Source: JAACFF01 sp963807975
GTDB lineage: Bacteria; Chloroflexota; Anaerolineae; Promineifilales; Promineifilaceae
Assembly (NCBI GenBank): GCA_963807975.1
Contig: CAWEDV010000001.1
Coordinates: 2,480,001-2,544,000 of the forward strand
Length of the DNA: 64,000 nt
Reading direction: 5' to 3'
The position numbers were made by a program, and so were the translations under genes. Position 1 is the stretch's first letter. Every line of letters starts with the position of its first letter. Below are positions 53,070 through 63,017 of the stretch, one piece after another. The notes beneath the pieces are model-generated. The model ran no database searches and was not told the DNA's origin. It saw nothing but the letters and a program-made list of their open reading frames with translations.

Positions 53070-53929
53070 CTACTTACGCTTGCCAATAAGGGCTTTCGTG
53101 GAGGCCAGCCACCGGGCCGTGTATTGACTTTGCTGCAGATCATGGATGCCCTCAATTTCCTCCAACAGCTTTCTAGCCAAAATACCTGCGATGGAATCGG
53201 GCATGGGCGGATAATTTCTGCGGTTTGAATGGCATTCAGGACGTCACTGAACTGCGACTGCCAGTCTACAGCGAGATATTGGAAAACACTGTTCACCAGC
53301 AATCCCGCATCCTCGCTCAGTTGATCAAAATAGCCGGTGAACATTTACTCCTCGGGGAAAAAGCGCCGCCAGCGTTGGTAATTACTGTAATAGCTGGAAT
53401 GGGCTAGCTGCTCCGGCCTAAGCAAAAATTCAAGAATTTCTGCCTCCAATTTGTTAGCCTGTCCCAGTTGGCCATAGCGGCCCAGATCCATCGCCGCCTG
53501 TGACCACATGCGCTGCATGGGATTGCGCAGTTGATATATGATCTTGAGCTCTGGGAAACGCTCCTTGATGCCGGCAATGGTTGCCTGCGCTAATTTCCTG
53601 CAGGCCGGCGTTATTTCACCAGCGATTTGGCCAGGCTCAGGGTCGAAAAGTGATAAATACCAGCTTTCTGTGCGCGGCATAAAATAATAACGCCAGAACC
53701 AGGCTCGATTCTGGCTCTTGCTCTGGCCACGTTCTAAGCAGGAGCGCATCATGATGCGCAACCGACCATAGCGGCTAAACAGCAGCAAGGCAAGCAGGAA
53801 ATGGGGCGTGTCATAATAGTGGATCTCTTTCAACGGCGGCAGCCACAAATCGGGATGCTGGCTTAATTGCCGGTCTAACCAGCTTGTTCCTGCCTTTTGT
53901 GCTCCGATGCACATGAAATCAGGTGACAT
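53070..53929 (-). pseudogene. sulfotransferase gene with a nonsense codon and a frameshift
   Basis: The first 194 codons encode a PAPS-dependent sulfotransferase N terminus: 5'-phosphosulfate loop GAQKAGTSWLDRQL, and 3'-phosphate segment IIYQLRNPMQRMWSQAAMDL. The frame then hits TAA (53345-53347), where homologues continue FPxEQxFxxFFD. After the stop the same frame reads MFTGYFDQLSEDAGLLVNSVFQYLAVDW. It later shifts near 53208 to another frame (PDSIAGILARKLLEEIEGIHDL...) ending at 53070. Two independent lesions make it dead, unless sequencing errors are involved. Confidence 0.78.
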
Positions 53930-53971
53930 GCGCTTATCCTACTTGTTTCCCGGACACGATCCACTTCCTTG

Positions 53972-54820
53972 CTATAATGACCATTCCTTAAATAACTTTC
54001 CACTAAAGGCCCGTAACTGCCGCACGTCATCAGCCAGCAGGTCGGCTAGCCGTGCTCGTAACTGGCTGCCAAGTGCGGGCACCTCAATGGGCGAGGTGAA
54101 AGGCAAAACCATGCGGCTGACAAGAGCACGCTGCAAATCTGGTTGGTATCGATTTAATCTTCGTTCTGAAAATGTAACAATACGCCTCCCGGTTGGATTG
54201 AGGCGGCGACTGGGACGGGTCGGATGCTTGATTTTATAAAATCTATGGCTTCTAAATTCTTCATCGACCCCAAGAAATCGAAATACATCTGCCATAGTTT
54301 GCTCCCGGCTTTTTCCGAGAGCCTCTGCGGTCAGGATATGTATAGCACCAGGCGAGAAGTATGGAAAATACTGTTCAAGCTGGAAGTAATATCTACTGCG
54401 ATCAAGATATTGATATCCTTCATAACCCTTGACGAGCACTTCTTCCAGGCTGTGGTCTTCGCCACGGCGCGTAAAGCGGTGCAGGTATTCAGAGAGAACG
54501 CGCTCAATTGGGTCACGCACGATATAAATCAACCTCGCATGAGGTACGACACGGTGCATGCGCTCTGGGACACCCGGGTAAAGCGGATGTGCTGTGTAGA
54601 CCGGACTTGTCTCACCACGCACCGCAAATTCTCCGGTAAAGTGCGACATATACCAACTCTGCCCACGCCGCCAGTTACGATGTTCCACGAAATAGTTCAA
54701 TTCCTTGATTCTTGACATCTGAATCTCAGGATGTGCGTCTAAATAGTAGTGCAAGCTGGTCGTGGCACATTTCATAGCGCCGATGACGATCAGGTTGGGT
54801 AGATTTCTACATTCGCTCAC
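53972..54820 (-). CDS. sulfotransferase family protein
   Basis: 282 aa. 5'-PSB loop IVIGAMKCATTSLHYYLDAHP (about 10-30), KELNYF, 3'-PB segment LIYIVRDPIERVLSEYLHRF (about 97-116) and DRSRYYFQLEQYFPYF. This is the heparan-sulfate/polysaccharide sulfotransferase type that uses PAPS. It is intact, unlike its downstream neighbour, and may have taken over the role. Its presence implies that the exported glycan is sulfated, or that a lipid or sugar acceptor is. Confidence 0.9.
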   Translation of the reverse strand: MSECRNLPNLIVIGAMKCATTSLHYYLDAHPEIQMSRIKELNYFVEHRNWRRGQSWYMSHFTGEFAVRGETSPVYTAHPLYPGVPERMHRVVPHARLIYIVRDPIERVLSEYLHRFTRRGEDHSLEEVLVKGYEGYQYLDRSRYYFQLEQYFPYFSPGAIHILTAEALGKSREQTMADVFRFLGVDEEFRSHRFYKIKHPTRPSRRLNPTGRRIVTFSERRLNRYQPDLQRALVSRMVLPFTSPIEVPALGSQLRARLADLLADDVRQLRAFSGKLFKEWSL

Positions 54821-54832
54821 GAACTTACTAGA

Positions 54833-56371
54833 TCAGCCAACGTTATCGTTGGTAAATTGCGGGATCAATTGGCCGGTCATTTCTTGGGACGCGGGTGCAC
54901 CCAGCATATGCAAGAATGTGGGAGCAAGATCGAGTACGTCGAGATCACCAATATACTGCTGGCCGGTGATGGAGGGACCAGCTGCCGCTATAAAACCAGA
55001 TCGAATATGATCGCTGCCGCGAAAGAACTCTGGTTTTTTCTGCATTAATTCTGCACGGGGATGGTGCAGGCGCTCAATAAATGTTGGGCGTGGTTTCCAC
55101 TCCACCAGGAGGTCTGGCAGACGAAAACATCGCGGGTCAATTTCAAATATCGCGCATGATGGCCAGACCTGCAGGACGGCCGTTTCGTTCGTCTGCGGAT
55201 CGATCAACAGTCTGAGATCCTCGCTCAACTTGTGCAGCAGCTCCTCATATTCTTGGCCGGGATCGACAATGCCCTGCGGCTGCCTTCCGCGCAGATTGGC
55301 CCATAAGAAGCTCATAAAAGTTGAAGGTGTGGCAAAGGCAGTTGTCTGCGACCAATCCGTGCCGCCGCTGAATTGATTGGAAACAATGCGCTCCCGTGAC
55401 TCGCGCGATAAAAGATGCTTGCTGGCCGCAATGCGCCATGATTCAGGCAGCAGTCGTCGCCCCCAATCCAGCGGAGAGCGCGGTACAGCCGCTGGTTCTG
55501 AGCGCGCCTGGTACCCTAATTTGAAGCAAAAATCTTGGATCAGCCCTCCCATAGGATAATGATCTTGCAGCCCGACCGATGAGAGGACAAACACATTGGC
55601 CTCATTGGGAAGTTGCTCCAGTAGAATGCCGATTTCACGGTCAACCGCCTGGTAAATATCACGCACACCATCCATCAAGGGATTAGGGATAGCTACCTTT
55701 TCCAACCCACTGGCGTCTGGGCGGTACTTCCAAAACTGATGCCCTCCAGTGTGCGCCTCCGCAAAAACAAGGAAAACGAGGTCGTATTCGTCACCGGCCA
55801 GCAAAGATTGGCAGAGCAAACTCTTTTTTTCAATACGGTTCATGAGCTGCCGGTAAAGGACTGTATCTGTTTCAAGGTCAGACTCGAATTGTTCTTCCAC
55901 GATAATCTGCTCGCCAAACTGCAGCCTGACATCTTCCAAAAGACCGGGAGGATGAGCCGCGGCTGAAGACTGCGCATCATGGACAGCCCAATCGATCAAC
56001 TGTATGCCCTCTACCTCTGGGATGGCGGAGCTTTCAGGTACATCGATGATGGCTGCCTTTTTCCCCGTGCCTTTGAATGCATTCCAGAATGGAGCGACAG
56101 GCAGCTTATTCCCCGAGACCAGTTCCAGGTCATAAGCGTTTGATCTCAACTGCCGGTAATGATAATAGCCATGCTCCCTTCTAGAAACACCAGTTATGAT
56201 GCTTAACCACACCCCATGCTCAAAGAGCAGCTCCTTGCCGGATGGTTGTCCCCAGCATCCGCTCTGCATGATCCTATTGAGATTGGGCATCGTGCCATCA
56301 GCCGCCCATCGCTCGAGCAACTTCGGGTCACCTGCATCAATGCCGATAATAATCAGTGGTGCTTTTTTCAT
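54833..56371 (-). CDS. alkaline-phosphatase-superfamily phosphodiesterase/nucleotide pyrophosphatase
   Basis: 512 aa. N-terminal LIIIGIDAGDPKLLERWAADGTMPNLNRIMQSG (metal Asp), the SGKELLFEHGVWLSIITGVSRREHGYY region where the nucleophile Thr/Ser and His are expected, FAEAHTGGHQFW, FVLSSVGLQDHYP and a C-terminal GSDHIRSGFIAAAGPSI (His ligand) with LDLAPTFLHMLGAP. This is the PDE/NPP-like family that acts on phospho- or sulfo-diesters. Within a sulfated glycan cluster it may process a phosphate-linked or sulfated intermediate. It lies 12 bases upstream of the sulfotransferase gene. Confidence 0.83.
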   Translation of the reverse strand: MKKAPLIIIGIDAGDPKLLERWAADGTMPNLNRIMQSGCWGQPSGKELLFEHGVWLSIITGVSRREHGYYHYRQLRSNAYDLELVSGNKLPVAPFWNAFKGTGKKAAIIDVPESSAIPEVEGIQLIDWAVHDAQSSAAAHPPGLLEDVRLQFGEQIIVEEQFESDLETDTVLYRQLMNRIEKKSLLCQSLLAGDEYDLVFLVFAEAHTGGHQFWKYRPDASGLEKVAIPNPLMDGVRDIYQAVDREIGILLEQLPNEANVFVLSSVGLQDHYPMGGLIQDFCFKLGYQARSEPAAVPRSPLDWGRRLLPESWRIAASKHLLSRESRERIVSNQFSGGTDWSQTTAFATPSTFMSFLWANLRGRQPQGIVDPGQEYEELLHKLSEDLRLLIDPQTNETAVLQVWPSCAIFEIDPRCFRLPDLLVEWKPRPTFIERLHHPRAELMQKKPEFFRGSDHIRSGFIAAAGPSITGQQYIGDLDVLDLAPTFLHMLGAPASQEMTGQLIPQFTNDNVG

Positions 56372-56427
56372 CTAATATTCCTCAGAATGTCGTCTATGTT
56401 CGAGACATTGCGTCGGGATGATAGTGT

Positions 56428-57399
56428 TTAGGATATAGTGCGCCGGTCGACCAGCTCGTGCTGTGCCATTTGGTTGGCTGCGTCTCCTTCGTCGATCAGA
56501 AAGCCTATCATCTGACCGGCTCCATCGGCGGCAAGCAAGGGTGCCAACCTTAACGACACGCCAGGCATGATATCTGAACGTTCTTTCCCTTGAAACGCCT
56601 CCAGCCATAGTTGATAACCTCGTTTAAATGGGATAAGTGGGCTGCCAAGGACATACAGCAGCCGGCGCCCAATGGACCAGTGCTCCTTCCGCCAGCGACG
56701 GCCCGCATAATAGCGACCGGCTATGAAACTCACATGCAGCAGCTCTTTGACGACTGTAGTATTGCGATGGTTGACAACGGCCGTATTGTCCAAATACAAG
56801 CGATAGCCCTGATCTCGCAGGACGATATTAAGATCGCCTCCCCACGCACTCATTAGTTGGTCGACCGGCGGATCCAGGTGTAACAACAAGTCTCGTTTAT
56901 ATGACACATTATGCGCGGGCAGGTGGTCTACTTCGCCGCCTGTAACGGGTGCTGTATATGGTGGATAGGAAAAGATCTGTGAAGCCCACGCCCACAAACT
57001 ATCTGAATTGGAACAAACAAAGGCTGAGCCGACAGCCGCCCACGGTCCTTGATGGGTATGAACGAGGGATTCCGCCCAATTAGGGAATGGATAGGCATGG
57101 TCTTCCACGAAGGCGACGGCCTTCGCTTGAGCATAGGGAATGCCATGAGCACCCGCCTGGGTTACATCATGAATGGTTCCAATAGGAACGACCTGCACAC
57201 TTTGAAATCCACCTAGCAGGCCTTGTGCATCCTGCTCCGCTGACTCTGCAAAGGGAACGATAAGAATGACTTCTAATCTTTGGCAAATGGTTTGTTTTTG
57301 CAGGGCGATCAGTGTCCTCTCTAATCGCTCTATATCTGAAGGGGTCACCACAATGACCGATAGAAGGGGAGCCTCCTGATCATTCATTAACTCTTCCAT
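56428..57399 (-). CDS. glycosyltransferase family 2-like protein
   Basis: 323 aa. LLSVIVVTPSDIERLERTLIALQKQTICQRLEVILIV, then AKAVAFVEDHAYPFPNWAESLV (ED in place of DxD), HNVSYKRDLLLHL. The fold is GT-A-like, but the canonical DDD motif is replaced by VEDH, so it may be a divergent or inactive member. It sits between the phosphodiesterase and GT4 genes with gaps of 56 and 21 bases, all on the - strand. Confidence 0.8.
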   Translation of the reverse strand: MEELMNDQEAPLLSVIVVTPSDIERLERTLIALQKQTICQRLEVILIVPFAESAEQDAQGLLGGFQSVQVVPIGTIHDVTQAGAHGIPYAQAKAVAFVEDHAYPFPNWAESLVHTHQGPWAAVGSAFVCSNSDSLWAWASQIFSYPPYTAPVTGGEVDHLPAHNVSYKRDLLLHLDPPVDQLMSAWGGDLNIVLRDQGYRLYLDNTAVVNHRNTTVVKELLHVSFIAGRYYAGRRWRKEHWSIGRRLLYVLGSPLIPFKRGYQLWLEAFQGKERSDIMPGVSLRLAPLLAADGAGQMIGFLIDEGDAANQMAQHELVDRRTIS

Positions 57400-57420
57400 A
57401 ATACCCTTTTTTCGAAGGCT

Positions 57421-58599
57421 TTAATCTGCCGCCAATAAATTTTTATATACCGCCACCATGCGCTCGGCGAAGAAATCTTGACTGAACTGCTGCTCTGCCA
57501 CCTCTTGCCCACGCCTGCTCATTCCTCTGCGCAGCGATCGATCACTTAATATGAGCAGCATGGCCTCCGCTAATTCATCCACATTGCCTGGGCTTACCAG
57601 CAGCCCAGTCTCTCCATCGCGCACGATGCCGGAAAGGCCGCCTATTCGGCTGGCGATGACGGGGGTGCCGCGCATCATAGCCTCAGCCGCCACCATTCCA
57701 AAAGGTTCATTCCATACCGAAGGCACCACTTGCACCCAAGCTGGACCAAAACGCTCGTTCATTTCTTCTTGAGAAATATGATCAAGCAATGTTACCTGTT
57801 TTTCAAGATCAAGCCTGCCAATCTGAGCCTCTAAATTGTCGCGCTCAGGGCCTGCGCCGGCGATCAACAGCCGCGCCATTGGGACCTTGGCGGCAGTACG
57901 CGCAAAGGCAGCGATGAGGTTACCGGTACCCTTTTCCGGAACCAGGCGTCCAGCGAAGGCAATCAACGGGAATGGAGCTGGTTTGACATTTGTTTGCGGC
58001 CAAGAGCTAACGCCATGAATAAGCGAGCTGACAGGCGATATCCCGGACTCTAACAACGCTTGCTGCACTACCGATCCATTGGCCAGGACGAGATCAAAAA
58101 CATTTTGCCAACGCCTAAGCAGCGCCATTTGTCCCATCAGCGGCAGCCAATCGTGAAGAGGCAAGCAGCCCTGCCCATGGCAGGCGGTTCCCGCTCGATA
58201 AGTACACGGTTTGCCACTAGGCAGCATTTTGGTGCCCGTGGGACAGATCGCCCGGTACCAGACTGCATAATAGAGCGTGGGGATGTGGCGTAAAGAGGGC
58301 AGGATGAGCGGGGAAAGTTGGGTCAAGAAAAGCTGCACATGAGCAATATCGGGCTGAAAATCATCAAGGATCTGCCGCAGCTTGTGCGCTGCCCAGGGGT
58401 TGCCCGATTGCAGCAGTGTGCGCCAGCGAGTGGTCGTTCCCAGACAGACATCATCGGCCGTTGCTCCATTTTCTTCCGCGCTGCTGGCAAACAGCCGCAC
58501 GTCGTGCCCTCGCTGCACCAGTCCGTCTCGCAAAACGAGCAGTGATATTTCGCTCCCACCAATAGGGGCAGCGTGATCGCTAATCAACAAAACTTTCAT
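57421..58599 (-). CDS. family 4 glycosyltransferase
   Basis: About 392 aa GT-B enzyme: MKVLLISDHAAPIGGSEISLLVLRDGLVQRGHDV (N-terminal Rossmann half), PLIAFAGRLVPEKGTGNLIAAFART, LLIAGAGPERDNLEAQI, VVPSVWNEPFGMVAAEAMMRGTPVIASRIGGLSGIVRDGETGLLVSPGNVDELAEAM (catalytic EPFG...E motif). I start it at ATG 58599, immediately ahead of the beta-strand. Longer upstream extension lacks similarity and would run deep into the Gfo/Idh gene. Overlap with that gene is 20 bases. Confidence 0.92.
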   Translation of the reverse strand: MKVLLISDHAAPIGGSEISLLVLRDGLVQRGHDVRLFASSAEENGATADDVCLGTTTRWRTLLQSGNPWAAHKLRQILDDFQPDIAHVQLFLTQLSPLILPSLRHIPTLYYAVWYRAICPTGTKMLPSGKPCTYRAGTACHGQGCLPLHDWLPLMGQMALLRRWQNVFDLVLANGSVVQQALLESGISPVSSLIHGVSSWPQTNVKPAPFPLIAFAGRLVPEKGTGNLIAAFARTAAKVPMARLLIAGAGPERDNLEAQIGRLDLEKQVTLLDHISQEEMNERFGPAWVQVVPSVWNEPFGMVAAEAMMRGTPVIASRIGGLSGIVRDGETGLLVSPGNVDELAEAMLLILSDRSLRRGMSRRGQEVAEQQFSQDFFAERMVAVYKNLLAAD

Positions 58600-59635
58600 G
58601 GTTGATGAGGATGCGTTGTCCCGACCGCGCCGATTCCTCGGCAGCCAACACGATTTCCAAAGCGCGATACCCGTCGCTGAAGCTGGGCGCGGCTTGTTTC
58701 TCCTGACGCAGGGCATTGATGAAGTGCTGCATACTGTATAGATAAGAGGGATCGAGACGCGGCGCTCGAAATTTCGCCCGTGCATAAGCGTTTAAGGTTA
58801 AGCTTTCACGAATGCCCCGCCGCAGGGCGTAACCACGACTATAAAGATGCCGCCACATTATCTTCTCTGGCTGAAGGGAATGGTGTCGATCGACCGTTAA
58901 CATACCGTCTTCGCCAATAATCTCCAGGCGATCCAAATCGAAGGAATTTAGGGCCAAGGAAGATTGCCAGGCGAGACCATTGGCCATTTCAAATGACAGC
59001 AGGGCATTATCATCTTCTGTACGCTGAGATTGTAATTGGGCTGTGAGGCTGACAATGGCAGAATCAAACAGCATAGGCAGAAGGTCGACCTGGTGCGAAG
59101 CCAAATCCAGCAAGACACCGCCACCACTCTCCCGCTTTTTCTTCCACGCTGGCATTCGACCACCCCCGGTGTGAAAGAGCGACTGTATGGCAACGATTCT
59201 GCCGACGACTCCGGAAGCGATCTGCTGCTTGAGCTCCAGGTATAAAGGATGAAAACGCAGATTAAAGCCCATCATACCGATGATATTGCTCTCTTGCCAC
59301 GCTGTTACCACGGCCTGACTGGCTGCCAGTTTGGTTGCCAGCGGTTTTTCCAGATAGATATGTTTTCCATGGGCAATTGCCGACAAGGCAACTTCCACGT
59401 GCAGCGCCGTAGGCACGGCGATGATTACGGCCTGAACCTCTGGCAGGTCCAGCAGCTCCTGATAATCAGCGCAGCAGTGGGCCGATGGCCAATCCTTCTG
59501 CGCTTCTGCCTGCCGGCTCTCATCTGTCTCGGCAATGGCCGACACAACCACACCAGGTATGCGCCTCAACGCGTCGCTGTGCACCACACTGGCAATTGAC
59601 CCATATCCAATAATGCCTAGACTTAATTGCTCCAT
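58580..59635 (-). CDS. Gfo/Idh/MocA-family sugar oxidoreductase
   Basis: About 351 aa. NAD(P) site LGIIGYGSIASVVHSDAL, the family motif GKHIYLEKPLATKLAASQ (EKP with catalytic Lys, about 95), and GGGVLLDLASHQVDLLPML (His catalytic region, about 175-195). It oxidises or reduces a nucleotide sugar or inositol-like substrate. ATG 59635 is seven bases from the GAGGG site; an ATG six bases upstream is also possible. Its 3' end overlaps the GT4 gene, showing co-transcription. Confidence 0.9.
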   Translation of the reverse strand: MEQLSLGIIGYGSIASVVHSDALRRIPGVVVSAIAETDESRQAEAQKDWPSAHCCADYQELLDLPEVQAVIIAVPTALHVEVALSAIAHGKHIYLEKPLATKLAASQAVVTAWQESNIIGMMGFNLRFHPLYLELKQQIASGVVGRIVAIQSLFHTGGGRMPAWKKKRESGGGVLLDLASHQVDLLPMLFDSAIVSLTAQLQSQRTEDDNALLSFEMANGLAWQSSLALNSFDLDRLEIIGEDGMLTVDRHHSLQPEKIMWRHLYSRGYALRRGIRESLTLNAYARAKFRAPRLDPSYLYSMQHFINALRQEKQAAPSFSDGYRALEIVLAAEESARSGQRILINHESFVD

Positions 59636-59713
59636 ATCCATGCCCTCTTTTAAGATAGCCAAGCACTCAATCCGCAGCATGATGCTAGAGCTGGTGCAGG
59701 CCTGAAAACAGGA

Positions 59714-61390
59714 TCATTCCTGCACAACTTGATAGATGCGCACATGCTCCGCCTCATCACTAAATGATAGCACGATCTTTGATGCGGTTTCTAATTCCGC
59801 CACGAGAGGTGTCAGCGTAATCAGGCGTTGGCTCCAATCTGGTTGGTATTGGGGCTGGTCCCACTCAATTTCTGGTGCCAGAAGGAGATAGTCCACCTGG
59901 TGGGTTCGCAGAAAATCTTGTAACGCAGCGGCCGTTTTCGCCTGTGGCCAAGGCACAGTCTGTGTTTCTCCATATAGATAGTCGACTTGGGGATATTCAC
60001 TCATTACGATTTGCTCAGCCGAGGCATGCTGCTTGAACCATACCGTCCTCTGAGAAAGATCGCCCACGTGTTTTATTGATGGAGTGTGGCGCAGGCTAGT
60101 CGCAGCCGAAGCAGCTAGAAACAGCCCAACAAATAGCAGAAGCAGCTGCATAGCTGGCAGCTTGCTCTCTGTTTTGCGCCGCCAGCCCAAGACCAGCAAT
60201 ATGATCGCCTCCAAGCCGCGCCCGAAGGCATAAAGCAGGTGCGGTATAATGGCATATAGCAGGCGCGGTCCGGCCCAATTCCAGAAGAAGAGTGCCCCCG
60301 CGTATGCCAGAGCTGATATCCAAAGAACATGCCATCCTATCTGCCGGACCCAACGGTGGCCACCGATCAAGACGAGAACCAGAATCCCTAGGCCCGTCAA
60401 AGATTGTCCCAGGGACAGCTGCAGTTGCTGGTCAATGCGCCGCGCAAGCGAGGAAGAGAAAGGGAAAATGGTCTCAGGAAGATCTAGATTGATATGACGC
60501 CACAGCTTGCGCCCGAAATGACGCCACTCTAGCCCACGATCACTCTCATCTGTCCCCGTCTCCGCCGGCGTTGTCGCCTCGTTGGCGATGCCTTCACCAG
60601 GCAGCATGGCTCGAAAATAGCGCATATTCTTCTCTTGCCAATAGCGCTGCGGGAAAATAGTGTTGCTGTTGAGCAGCAGCATCGCCAGCAATATTCCGCC
60701 CATTGCCAGAAGCGTCCCTGTAGTGGCAAACTGCTTTCGGGATTGGTAGGTTTGTGCGGTAAAAAAGAAGGATAGGCCCACACCAAGAACGATGGCCACC
60801 CCTATAGTTCGTACGGCAATCAGAGCCACTGACAATATGCCAACTGCCGGCCAATGCCACCAACGTTTGCTGCCACGTTGGTATCTGGCGACGACCGCCA
60901 CCAGAAGCAGGTAAACAGTCAGGAAGAGGGGTTCCGACATAACCATACGCGCCTGTTCAACGACCAAGGGCAGCAGCCAGTAAGCTCCTGCCACGCCAAC
61001 CCCCCACCATGCAGAGGAACCAGTCCAGCGCGGCCAAAATCGAAATACCAGCAGCCCGTTGATTAGCGTAGACATCAGCGCTGCCAGCTTGAGGGGCCAC
61101 AGAATTGTGGGGAACAAAGCGATAATAGGCATCAGGGCCAGTGGGAATCCGATTGGAAACGCTGCAACGGCCTGAATACTCTCCGGATAATTAAGGTTTG
61201 AGTATATTTTGCCCTCCATCAATGATCGGGCGATCGTGATATAGTGGGCATCGTCGTTATAGGCGCCAACTTGGAAATTATTAAAGGTTAGGATGACCAA
61301 GATCAGGAACAGCAGTGCCAACACCAAGAATGTCAATCTTGGCCACCGGTCGTTTTCTTGATTGCTGAGCAGTCCACTTGGCGGATACAT
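59714..61390 (-). CDS. GT39/ArnT-like integral membrane glycosyltransferase
   Basis: 558 aa with about ten to twelve membrane helices. The N-terminal loop after the first helix reads FNNFQVGAYNDDAHYITIARSLMEGKIYSNLNYPE, the acidic DDxxY catalytic-loop pattern of polyprenyl-phosphate-dependent (GT-C) transferases. A C-terminal soluble part (HASAEQIVMSEYPQVDYLYGETQTVPWP...VDYLLLAPEIE) is the typical periplasmic domain. It probably uses a polyprenyl-phosphate sugar on the outer face of the membrane. The gene is in the - strand polysaccharide operon, nine bases from the flavoprotein gene. Confidence 0.83.
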   Translation of the reverse strand: MYPPSGLLSNQENDRWPRLTFLVLALLFLILVILTFNNFQVGAYNDDAHYITIARSLMEGKIYSNLNYPESIQAVAAFPIGFPLALMPIIALFPTILWPLKLAALMSTLINGLLVFRFWPRWTGSSAWWGVGVAGAYWLLPLVVEQARMVMSEPLFLTVYLLLVAVVARYQRGSKRWWHWPAVGILSVALIAVRTIGVAIVLGVGLSFFFTAQTYQSRKQFATTGTLLAMGGILLAMLLLNSNTIFPQRYWQEKNMRYFRAMLPGEGIANEATTPAETGTDESDRGLEWRHFGRKLWRHINLDLPETIFPFSSSLARRIDQQLQLSLGQSLTGLGILVLVLIGGHRWVRQIGWHVLWISALAYAGALFFWNWAGPRLLYAIIPHLLYAFGRGLEAIILLVLGWRRKTESKLPAMQLLLLFVGLFLAASAATSLRHTPSIKHVGDLSQRTVWFKQHASAEQIVMSEYPQVDYLYGETQTVPWPQAKTAAALQDFLRTHQVDYLLLAPEIEWDQPQYQPDWSQRLITLTPLVAELETASKIVLSFSDEAEHVRIYQVVQE

Positions 61391-61399
61391 GTGGGGTGC

Positions 61400-62896
61400 T
61401 CAATCGGGACTGAGAAAGACCGATTTAGTCGGGGGCTGGTCAACGACTTCCCGATCCTCTGTTTCTAGTGTCCATTCTTCATAATAGGAGCGTTCCGTGT
61501 TCACCCGCCACAAATCGTGTTTTTCGCCGGCCACATTCTGAGCAGCCAAAATCCCGGTTAGCATGGAGTGATCCTGGTTGTTGTAGCGGTGCATTCCGTT
61601 GCGTCCGATTGTCTGTAGGTTTTCAATGCCAACCAGGTAATCGCGGATTATTGCCAGATGGGATTGGTATTGGGCATCGTAAATCGGGTAAGCCTTTGCC
61701 TGGCGAATGACACAGCCATCACTTACCAGGTCACTATCTACCAATCCCAACTGCGCCAATTCCTGACGTGCCAGGGCTATGAGGGCAGCGTCTTCTCGCT
61801 GCCACAGCTCGTCACCCTCGTTACAAAAGTATTCCATACCCAGGCTGGTGTATCGGGGATCTGGCACCATCGCCGGACTCCAGTTTTTGAAGTTCTGGAT
61901 GCGCCCGACCTTGACATTTGGTTCGTGGATATAAATCCAGTTGTCAGCAAAGATATTCTCTTGTTTGATGATCAGGCCGACGAGAACAAAGGCCCGATAG
62001 CGCAAGCCTTGGGCAGCGGACAATACCTGATCAGGCGGTGCGGGGCTAATGGATCTGACTAAGTTTTGTAAAGACATGCTGGATATAACTTGATCGACCT
62101 GCAGCTCCTTTGCCAAAGGCTTGCTTGAGTGGTTGGAATTGTGATCAAGCAGATGTACGCTGGCGATTCGATTGCCATGACGCACCAATTGCGTAGCCGT
62201 AACCTGGCAGCGAACTTCGCCACCATTGTGTTCAATCTCCTCTTTAAATGCCTGCCACATCATCCCCGGCCCATGAACGGGGTAGTAAAATTCATTGATC
62301 AAGCTCTTTACATTCTGGCCGCCACCGAAGATCGCGTTTTTCACGGCCGAACTCAAAGAGAGACCCTTAATTCGTTGTGCAGCCCACTCAGCGCGAATCT
62401 GATCCGTTGCAATACCCCACACTTTTTCAGTATAGCTCTTGAAAAAGGTGTCGAAGAGTCGTTTGCCAAAGCGATTAGTCACCCACTGATCGAATGATGT
62501 TTCTTCTGCGGAAGGCAAAAGCCGGGCGGACAGATAGCTGAGCAGAATTCGTGCGCTTTCCCCAAAGCCCAGCTGGGAAAGAGTCGGCATCAACTGTAGA
62601 GGATATGGGAAAAAGCGTTGGTTGTAATAAATGCGCGACAAGCGCGGACGTTCCTCAAATTCATCTCCCAACATCGTCTGCCATAGTTGGTTGATTGATG
62701 GTATCTGAGTGTAAAAACGGTGCCCCCCAATATCGAAACGGTATCCCTTATACTGTTCTGTGCGCGATATTCCACCCACATTTGGCAGATGCTCTATGAC
62801 AAGCGGCTGAAATCCACAGTTGTTTAGCTCATGGGCCGCAGCCAATCCCGCCGGCCCAGCCCCAATAAGAAAAATGCTCTGATCAGTTGTAGTCAA
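61400..62896 (-). CDS. FAD-dependent UDP-galactopyranose-mutase-like / protoporphyrinogen-oxidase-like oxidoreductase
   Basis: 498 aa. N-terminal FAD site FLIGAGPAGLAAAHELNNCGFQPLVIEHLPNVGGISRTEQYKGYRFDIGGHRFYTQ is the UGM/amine-oxidase form. The sequence then has ARLLPSAEETSFDQWVTNRFGKRLFDTFFKSYTEKVWG, and a C-terminal NLQTIGRNGMHRYNNQDHSMLTGILAAQNVAG segment that closes the FAD site. Members act on nucleotide sugars in surface-polysaccharide clusters. UDP-Galf formation is plausible but unproven. A short palindrome TGTGA-TAG-TCACA (62913-62925) lies 17 bases before its ATG. Confidence 0.82.
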   Translation of the reverse strand: MTTTDQSIFLIGAGPAGLAAAHELNNCGFQPLVIEHLPNVGGISRTEQYKGYRFDIGGHRFYTQIPSINQLWQTMLGDEFEERPRLSRIYYNQRFFPYPLQLMPTLSQLGFGESARILLSYLSARLLPSAEETSFDQWVTNRFGKRLFDTFFKSYTEKVWGIATDQIRAEWAAQRIKGLSLSSAVKNAIFGGGQNVKSLINEFYYPVHGPGMMWQAFKEEIEHNGGEVRCQVTATQLVRHGNRIASVHLLDHNSNHSSKPLAKELQVDQVISSMSLQNLVRSISPAPPDQVLSAAQGLRYRAFVLVGLIIKQENIFADNWIYIHEPNVKVGRIQNFKNWSPAMVPDPRYTSLGMEYFCNEGDELWQREDAALIALARQELAQLGLVDSDLVSDGCVIRQAKAYPIYDAQYQSHLAIIRDYLVGIENLQTIGRNGMHRYNNQDHSMLTGILAAQNVAGEKHDLWRVNTERSYYEEWTLETEDREVVDQPPTKSVFLSPD

Positions 62897-63017
62897 CGTT
62901 ACCTGTCAATATTGTGATAGTCACAGTTCCCTTATCCAAGAGGTTCGTGAATGTTAGATTATGAGCGCATGATCCAAGAAATGTCATGCGACCAGGTTCA
63001 AAAAGCTTTTACCCTGC

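Noticed and set aside
53345..53347. Stop in the sulfotransferase as recoding
   Set aside because: It is TAA, and a separate frameshift follows. Both point to a pseudogene.
62913..62925. TGTGA-TAG-TCACA as a CRP site
   Set aside because: The arms match, but spacing is three rather than six bases, and no CRP regulator with a DNA-binding domain is seen in the window.
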